Both the position numbers and the translations under genes were made by a program. Shown here piece after piece: positions 59,627 to 64,000 of a stretch of DNA of 64,000 bases. The stretch comes from Candidatus Thalassospirochaeta sargassi (GTDB lineage Bacteria > Spirochaetota > Spirochaetia > UBA9216). The notes beneath the pieces were generated by a model, which had not been told where the DNA came from, searched no databases, and saw only the letters and a program-made list of their open reading frames with translations. How positions within the stretch are numbered: the stretch's first letter is position 1; each line of letters begins with the position of its first letter. The stretch is from contig JAQQAL010000025.1 in the NCBI GenBank assembly GCA_028532855.1, positions 19,512-83,511 of the forward strand, written 5' to 3'.

Positions 59627-61278
59627 TCAAGATTCTGCTCTATTACATCAAGAGCCCATTTTCTAATTTCTCTGAGAATTTCCGGAGAGGTTATATCAGT
59701 ATCTCTGTATTTTTTACGAAGGACTGCTGCAGCTGGAAACAGGGTAGTCCAGATGTCGAGATCAGTAAAATCAAGTCCTGCTAGATATCGAGATGGAGGA
59801 ATGTCGGGTACATTCAAATTTTTTAGTTTAGTTTTGTATGAGCTTAGAAACTCACGCCATGATGTTCTGCACACACCCGCTGAGAAAAATTGTGAAGATG
59901 GGGATGCCGGTTTTTTTACCGGAACACTTATAGGTTCACCGAGACCGTATACAGGTATGATTCCTGCATTTATGTTTTCAGCAAAAGATTCCAGGCGTTC
60001 CTTATAGCTGAGCATTGGTCTGGTTTGATATCTATATCCATATTCTGTTTTAAGCATTGTAATGTTATCGTTGCGGTATAGAAATCTGTAGAATTCAGAT
60101 TCAAGCGGTTCCGTTCTGATTGATTTACTTGTGAAATAAGGATAAATATATGTGCCGCGAGCATAGCTTTTTCCCTCAGGATATGAGAAATCCGCCCCGT
60201 AAATCCGTATGCTTCGTGCACCAAGTTTGTCAGCAAGTGATATTGCTGCATGGGTTACATTTCCTCCTGATGTGTCAACAAAGGGGAACTTCCGCCAATT
60301 GCGATTTATATATTTTGAAAATGGATGAGCACTTGCAAAAAAGAATGTTTTATCTGAAAGCCTGGAAAGCAATGGTGGAGATGCCATATCCATAACCAGA
60401 GGAATATCCTTCGGAAATCCTGCCATAAAATGATGATATGTAATTTGCTGACAATCTATTGAAATTACAAGATCCGGTTTGATTCCGTTCTTAAGCAGGC
60501 ATGATAGGGCTGTGTCTGTTGAAATAAGAAAGTTTTCTGCAGATTTTTGTAAGAGATCATTGAGCTGCATTTCGAGCGATGGTCCGGCTGCCGCAATAAT
60601 AACATCCCTGACCGGAGGGAGTACCGTCACTGCTTTTTCGGCGGATTTAAGGTTTGCAACAGTGTTTACAAACCAGCGTTTTCCAAACCATGTCTGGACG
60701 GTATAGTCATCTGAAAGGGTATCAAGAACGTTTCTTATAGAGTTAAGAACTGAATTAAAATATTCTTTTTCAGATTCTATTCGTGATCGAAGACTAATGG
60801 TGCTGAAATCACCTGTGACCGCAGGTAGATAATTAGATGGGAGGAAATCCTTTATATAGTCAGGTGATTTATCAACTAAGAGAGTTACGCGGGGATCGGA
60901 GAGTATATCTGAGAGATCAATAGCACCGAGTATTGACTTAAATAATTCTATATTACGGTCAATTATCAATATGCTGTTAATATCTTTGCGATCAAGAAGC
61001 GCTTTGATGTGATAGCCTGCACCGAATCCAAGTACTACTATGTAACCGCCGACCTTAATTGAGTCTGAATATCTTCTGGCTTCCTTTTCAGGATCAAAAA
61101 GTGAATGCAATGAATACTCTCGTTGATTATGAACAATGAACGGAACGAGACATCCGGTTCTGGATGTTTTAAAGCTGATACTGGAGTTGGTTTTTGTGTG
61201 AGTGAGCTCTATTGCAAGTTCTTCATTATGAAGAGAAAGAGATAGCAGGTTTCTGTCAAATATTCCGGAATCAAACAT
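59623..61278 (-). CDS. DUF115 / motility accessory factor-like protein
   Basis: 551 residues. The central DUF115 (MptE-like Rossmann) domain is clear: PVRDVIIAAAGPSLEMQLND, a KPDLVISIDCQ strand with the Asp, and GARSIRIYGADFSY. The N-terminal part (about 60-130) contains VVLGFGAGYHIKALL, a second Rossmann-like strand. Relatives include Maf proteins, needed for flagellin glycosylation with nonulosonic acids, and 6-hydroxymethylpterin diphosphokinases. Here a surface-sugar or flagellin-modification role is the better guess, though no flagellar gene is in view. The start overlaps the next-upstream gene by eight bases. Confidence 0.82.
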   Translation of the reverse strand: MFDSGIFDRNLLSLSLHNEELAIELTHTKTNSSISFKTSRTGCLVPFIVHNQREYSLHSLFDPEKEARRYSDSIKVGGYIVVLGFGAGYHIKALLDRKDINSILIIDRNIELFKSILGAIDLSDILSDPRVTLLVDKSPDYIKDFLPSNYLPAVTGDFSTISLRSRIESEKEYFNSVLNSIRNVLDTLSDDYTVQTWFGKRWFVNTVANLKSAEKAVTVLPPVRDVIIAAAGPSLEMQLNDLLQKSAENFLISTDTALSCLLKNGIKPDLVISIDCQQITYHHFMAGFPKDIPLVMDMASPPLLSRLSDKTFFFASAHPFSKYINRNWRKFPFVDTSGGNVTHAAISLADKLGARSIRIYGADFSYPEGKSYARGTYIYPYFTSKSIRTEPLESEFYRFLYRNDNITMLKTEYGYRYQTRPMLSYKERLESFAENINAGIIPVYGLGEPISVPVKKPASPSSQFFSAGVCRTSWREFLSSYKTKLKNLNVPDIPPSRYLAGLDFTDLDIWTTLFPAAAVLRKKYRDTDITSPEILREIRKWALDVIEQNLD

Positions 61279-62821
61279 AGTTTAAAAAGCTTTCTATAAA
61301 AGTAATAGTCTCCCTAATTAGAGAAACGGCTTTATTCTGTACTTCTTTACCGTTTTTATGAATATAATGTCGTTTAATTTCGAGTAATGATGGTAAAAAA
61401 AGATTAAAAATAAATGGATTATTAAGGGCCTGTACAATCTCGGAACCGCTTTGTAGATGTTGTATTATTTCGGCTGTATCTTCTAACATGGTGACAGATG
61501 AGTTAATCATTTGATGCAGGCGATATTTTCTTTCATTTACGATTGTATTTTCCATTCTAATAAATGAAGCTTGAGGAGGCGGGCCTAACATGCCTTCAGC
61601 GTTTCTACAGCTAATAGATTGAAATGCTCCCGGGGGTGGAAAATTTCTTTCCATAAAAAAACACCGGCTGTTAAATTTACGACTATTAGCAGCAAACCAA
61701 CCTGAATAGGTTTTCAGAGCTTTGTTTGTTCTGGTAAAATTGGAAATACGCTCTGAATCAATAATATTTCTATAAAAGTACAGAGAATTCAACGGTTTAT
61801 ATCGATCAGCCTGTGAATCGATTATTGAATCGAACGAGTGAGGCCTGTTATGACTGAGAAGATCATGATATGAAAAATCAAAACCTGAAATTAGAATAGG
61901 TCCGCTGGAAATCTGCAAAGCTATATAAATTGCAGAACCGGCAACGGTTCCATGCTGGGGGATTATTACAGTGTTTTGATTGTTACTCAAAAATGTTTCA
62001 AGAAAATAATTCTGTTTGAATTCAATGATTCCAGTATTCTGGATTGATATGGGAAGTGCTGCCGTTAAAGGTGCTGCTACAGGAATTGATTCACTACTAT
62101 ACAGATGCTGTTTAGCATAATAACCCGGGTCAGTTGTGACAATTAAATCGGGTTTAATTAAGTTGTGCTGCAGGAATGAAACAGAAGAGGGAAGGGCAAT
62201 AAGAAATAGCCTATTTCGATTATTTTTTAAAAAGTCAATTTCATTTTTCAGGCTGGGGCCAGAACCCGCGATAAATACCGTAGAGTTCTGCATTGAAATC
62301 TTGAAAAAATGCTCTATCGAAGAAAAATTGTGAAAATAATTTCTAAAGATGATCTTCCCGAAACCGGAAACCGTCGTTATGTTTCCGTACATTTCTCTGA
62401 TATGCTGCCCGATGATATTCCGTAATTCACTTGAAATACCGAAAATCTTTTCAGCAGGCGGCCAGTCTATGATTTTAAGGCTTTCAATATCGAGTTCGGT
62501 TACCGTATGACTCAGAAATTGCTGCAGCTTGCTGTTATCTTTGTTATATAAGTATTTATGATCAGATTTGTCTGTGTCATTATTAAAAAAGAATTCTTCA
62601 AAATAAATAGAAATAATTTTTGTTTGCGGATTTTCTCTTTTTATAATTTCTGCTAAATAATTTAAACAGGGTTCAAGCAAAATAATTGAACGGCTTTCAG
62701 CAAAACGCATTTTCCTTGCGTAATTCAGTGCTTCTTTTTTAGGTGAATACGAAGAGTGTACAAAAATATTATTAATTTTGGCTGTTAGAGCACCATCTTT
62801 GCTGTTGAGTGTTTCGATCAT
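61271..62821 (-). CDS. Second DUF115 / motility accessory factor-like protein
   Basis: 516 residues with the same core as its neighbour but diverged: TVFIAGSGPSLKNEIDFLKN, LIKPDLIVTTDPGYYAKQH, and GPILISGFDFSYHDLLSHN. An N-terminal domain has the strand SRSIILLEPCLNYLAEII. Low similarity between the two suggests old duplication and separate acceptor or donor roles. Codon use is more AT-rich than in the genes before it. ATGA overlap with the following upstream gene forms a three-gene operon. Confidence 0.8.
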   Translation of the reverse strand: MIETLNSKDGALTAKINNIFVHSSYSPKKEALNYARKMRFAESRSIILLEPCLNYLAEIIKRENPQTKIISIYFEEFFFNNDTDKSDHKYLYNKDNSKLQQFLSHTVTELDIESLKIIDWPPAEKIFGISSELRNIIGQHIREMYGNITTVSGFGKIIFRNYFHNFSSIEHFFKISMQNSTVFIAGSGPSLKNEIDFLKNNRNRLFLIALPSSVSFLQHNLIKPDLIVTTDPGYYAKQHLYSSESIPVAAPLTAALPISIQNTGIIEFKQNYFLETFLSNNQNTVIIPQHGTVAGSAIYIALQISSGPILISGFDFSYHDLLSHNRPHSFDSIIDSQADRYKPLNSLYFYRNIIDSERISNFTRTNKALKTYSGWFAANSRKFNSRCFFMERNFPPPGAFQSISCRNAEGMLGPPPQASFIRMENTIVNERKYRLHQMINSSVTMLEDTAEIIQHLQSGSEIVQALNNPFIFNLFLPSLLEIKRHYIHKNGKEVQNKAVSLIRETITFIESFLNYV

Positions 62822-64000
62822 GTTTCGGTGGATATCAGAGCTGCAACCTGTTCTTCTATATCTGTTTCAGCCGGTATAAAATCAATAACCTTAACAAGAG
62901 GAGATTCAAGAATGCTGTTAGCACTGAAAAGCGATTCAAGACTGGATAACATCTGATGTTCAACAATTGAATTATCATTTGTAAGTCCCGCAGCAAGACA
63001 TAAAAGGAGACTGCAATTTTTAAATTTAAGTATAAAACTTCTGCCGAAAAGCATTGAGGTATACATCTTGTAAATATCATCTTCAAGGCGGAATTTGTCG
63101 ATTGAAGAATCTTTCCGGAGGATTTCAGAAATAATCTCCGAATAATTGATATATACAAGTTTAACTGGTGTACCTGAATCAATATTAAGTTCGTTAAAGA
63201 TTCGGGTAGTTTCTGCTGGTGCCTGAGTGATGTCAAGTGGGGCGTTGAGTGGTATTGAAGGAAGGTTGTTGATAACCTTGGATAAACTATTGAAAAATAG
63301 TTCAGAGCATTTTCTGATAAATAAAGAAGAAAAATCATTAAATTGAGGATGATTCCCAACTTTAAGATTAAACATCAGGAGCATACCGAATAATTTGTCA
63401 TGGTGGCTGAATATGAAAACATCAAGCTTATCAATTGTGTCCCACAACCTTCTGGAAATATAATTCTTAAGAAAACTTTTGGGGACTGAAGGGTGGATAG
63501 TGCTGCCGCTGAATATAAGATTGTTTTCCCTTAGTATCTCAGTTCCTATCCGGCATCTTCTGAGTGTTGTTTCATCAATAGATAGAGATGAAAAGGGGGC
63601 GAAAACTTCCGAATCAGATTCGTAGGTAAGAAAAATTCCAGATTTCATATTAAAAAAGTTAACCGCTAGTGAGAAAATGCCGGAAGGCAAATCAATTCCC
63701 GTTGAAAGAGAAGAAATATTCTCGGATAGAGTATCGAAATCTGGAGTCCATTCCGGTTCACCAACAGAAAAAATAGAAGATATATTCGAATCTTGAGCTT
63801 CTAAATCATTGAGCTCATCCATAACATCTATCTCTTCAAAAATTCCCATCTCATCACTATCAGGTAAATCCTCAGGTTCTGTTTCTGTTTCTGTTTCTGT
63901 TTCTGTTTCTGTTTCTGTTTCTGTTTCTGTTTCTGTTTCTGTTTCTGTTTCTGTTTCTGTTTCTGTTTCTGTTTCTGTTTCTGTTTCTGTTTCTGTTTCT
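62818..64000 (-). CDS. Protein of unknown function with (Glu-Thr)n repeat, cut by window end
   Basis: The frame runs from the stop at 62818 to the window edge without interruption, so the start lies beyond. From the edge inward it codes at least 20 Glu-Thr pairs, then EPEDLPDSDEMGIFEEIDV and an ordinary globular region of about 340 residues with no family that I recognise (it may hold a PAS/GAF-like part, SGIFSLAVNFFNMKSGIFL). The ATG at 63849 has no ribosome site, and the acidic repeat in the same frame makes an upstream start far more likely. It is the first visible gene of the DUF115 operon. Confidence 0.75.
   Translation of the reverse strand, partial: ETETETETETETETETETETETETETETETETETETETETEPEDLPDSDEMGIFEEIDVMDELNDLEAQDSNISSIFSVGEPEWTPDFDTLSENISSLSTGIDLPSGIFSLAVNFFNMKSGIFLTYESDSEVFAPFSSLSIDETTLRRCRIGTEILRENNLIFSGSTIHPSVPKSFLKNYISRRLWDTIDKLDVFIFSHHDKLFGMLLMFNLKVGNHPQFNDFSSLFIRKCSELFFNSLSKVINNLPSIPLNAPLDITQAPAETTRIFNELNIDSGTPVKLVYINYSEIISEILRKDSSIDKFRLEDDIYKMYTSMLFGRSFILKFKNCSLLLCLAAGLTNDNSIVEHQMLSSLESLFSANSILESPLVKVIDFIPAETDIEEQVAALISTET
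63877..64000 (-). repeat. Hexanucleotide tandem repeat (TTCTGT on the plus strand)
   Basis: An uninterrupted run of 20 full copies plus four bases, reaching the end of the window, so the real number is higher. On the minus strand each copy is GAA-ACA (Glu-Thr) in the reading frame of the flanking gene. No copy differs from the others. Confidence 0.98.

Noticed and set aside
63877..64000. The hexanucleotide array as a CRISPR or minisatellite outside genes
   Set aside because: There are no spacers, and the array is in frame with an open coding region continuing to the window edge.

Overview
The window is a compact bacterial chromosome segment of moderate GC content. It is most likely from a free-living, anaerobic or fermentative spirochaete (Spirochaetales, Treponema/Spirochaeta-like). 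The pointers are a eukaryote-like (type 2) isoleucyl-tRNA synthetase, a six-subunit Rnf complex, acetate kinase, a LolCDE lipoprotein exporter, many signal-peptide-bearing or lipoprotein genes of unknown function, and two DUF115 (motility accessory factor-like) proteins. The genus call is inference. There are no rRNA genes, tRNA genes, insertion sequences, phage genes or CRISPR arrays that I can see. No gene-free stretch exceeds about 180 bases.

Layout. 1-4.6 kb: 3' end of ackA, then mgtE and murB (minus) and cysS (plus). 4.6-9.2 kb: an ECF sigma/anti-sigma pair overlapping at ATGA, followed by a secreted protein, an IPT/TIG-transglutaminase membrane protein and a double cyclic-nucleotide-domain regulator. 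9.2-15.8 kb: a secreted PCMT-like protein, valS, a hybrid-less membrane histidine kinase, a stand-alone cyclic-nucleotide-binding protein and an MthK-like K+ channel. 15.9-20.7 kb: a cytosine utilisation island (codB-codA, then a PreA-like dehydrogenase and a LacI regulator on the other strand). Both arms carry a GTAAC-YG/CA-GTTAC operator, and the codB copy sits inside a perfect 38-bp palindrome. 20.8-30.4 kb: ileS, a lipoprotein, hisH-hisF, a membrane LuxR regulator, fmdB-like, hisS and pcnB. 30.4-33.7 kb: a degenerate peptidase-MA/TPR protein, a P-loop/Asp23-like fusion and an RluA-type pseudouridine synthase. 33.7-42.2 kb: the Rnf operon (rnfCDGEAB) led by an uncharacterised membrane protein and followed by a GH57 homologue with damaged catalytic motifs. 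42.2-51.9 kb: an FN3/TPR-like secreted protein, an orphan Cas2-like protein directly before prfB (with its programmed +1 frameshift), a CheY-like protein, a PEGA protein, ftsY, a secreted protein and lolC-lolD-lolE. 51.9-57.5 kb: mcsA-mcsB-clpC, a DnaQ-like exonuclease and RNase Z. 57.5-64 kb: a degenerate-GGDEF membrane protein, a MEMO1-family protein, two DUF115 proteins and a protein cut by the window end whose N-terminal side is a (Glu-Thr)n repeat coded by more than 20 copies of a hexanucleotide.

The most interesting signals are: (i) several genes without a Shine-Dalgarno whose start codon lies 6-7 bases after a -10 box in a TTGNNN-N17-TATAAT-like promoter, predicting leaderless mRNAs; (ii) an McsB homologue lacking the catalytic Glu and Cys of arginine kinases beside an otherwise normal ClpC; (iii) an apparently dead GH57 enzyme; (iv) a G9 tract at the sigma/anti-sigma junction whose +1 slippage would fuse the two proteins; (v) the two-sided LacI/cytosine regulon; (vi) a Cas2-like protein without CRISPR; (vii) the P-loop/Asp23-like fusion; and (viii) the Rnf-coupled membrane protein. 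All functional statements rest on motif recognition by eye; no database search or structure prediction was run.
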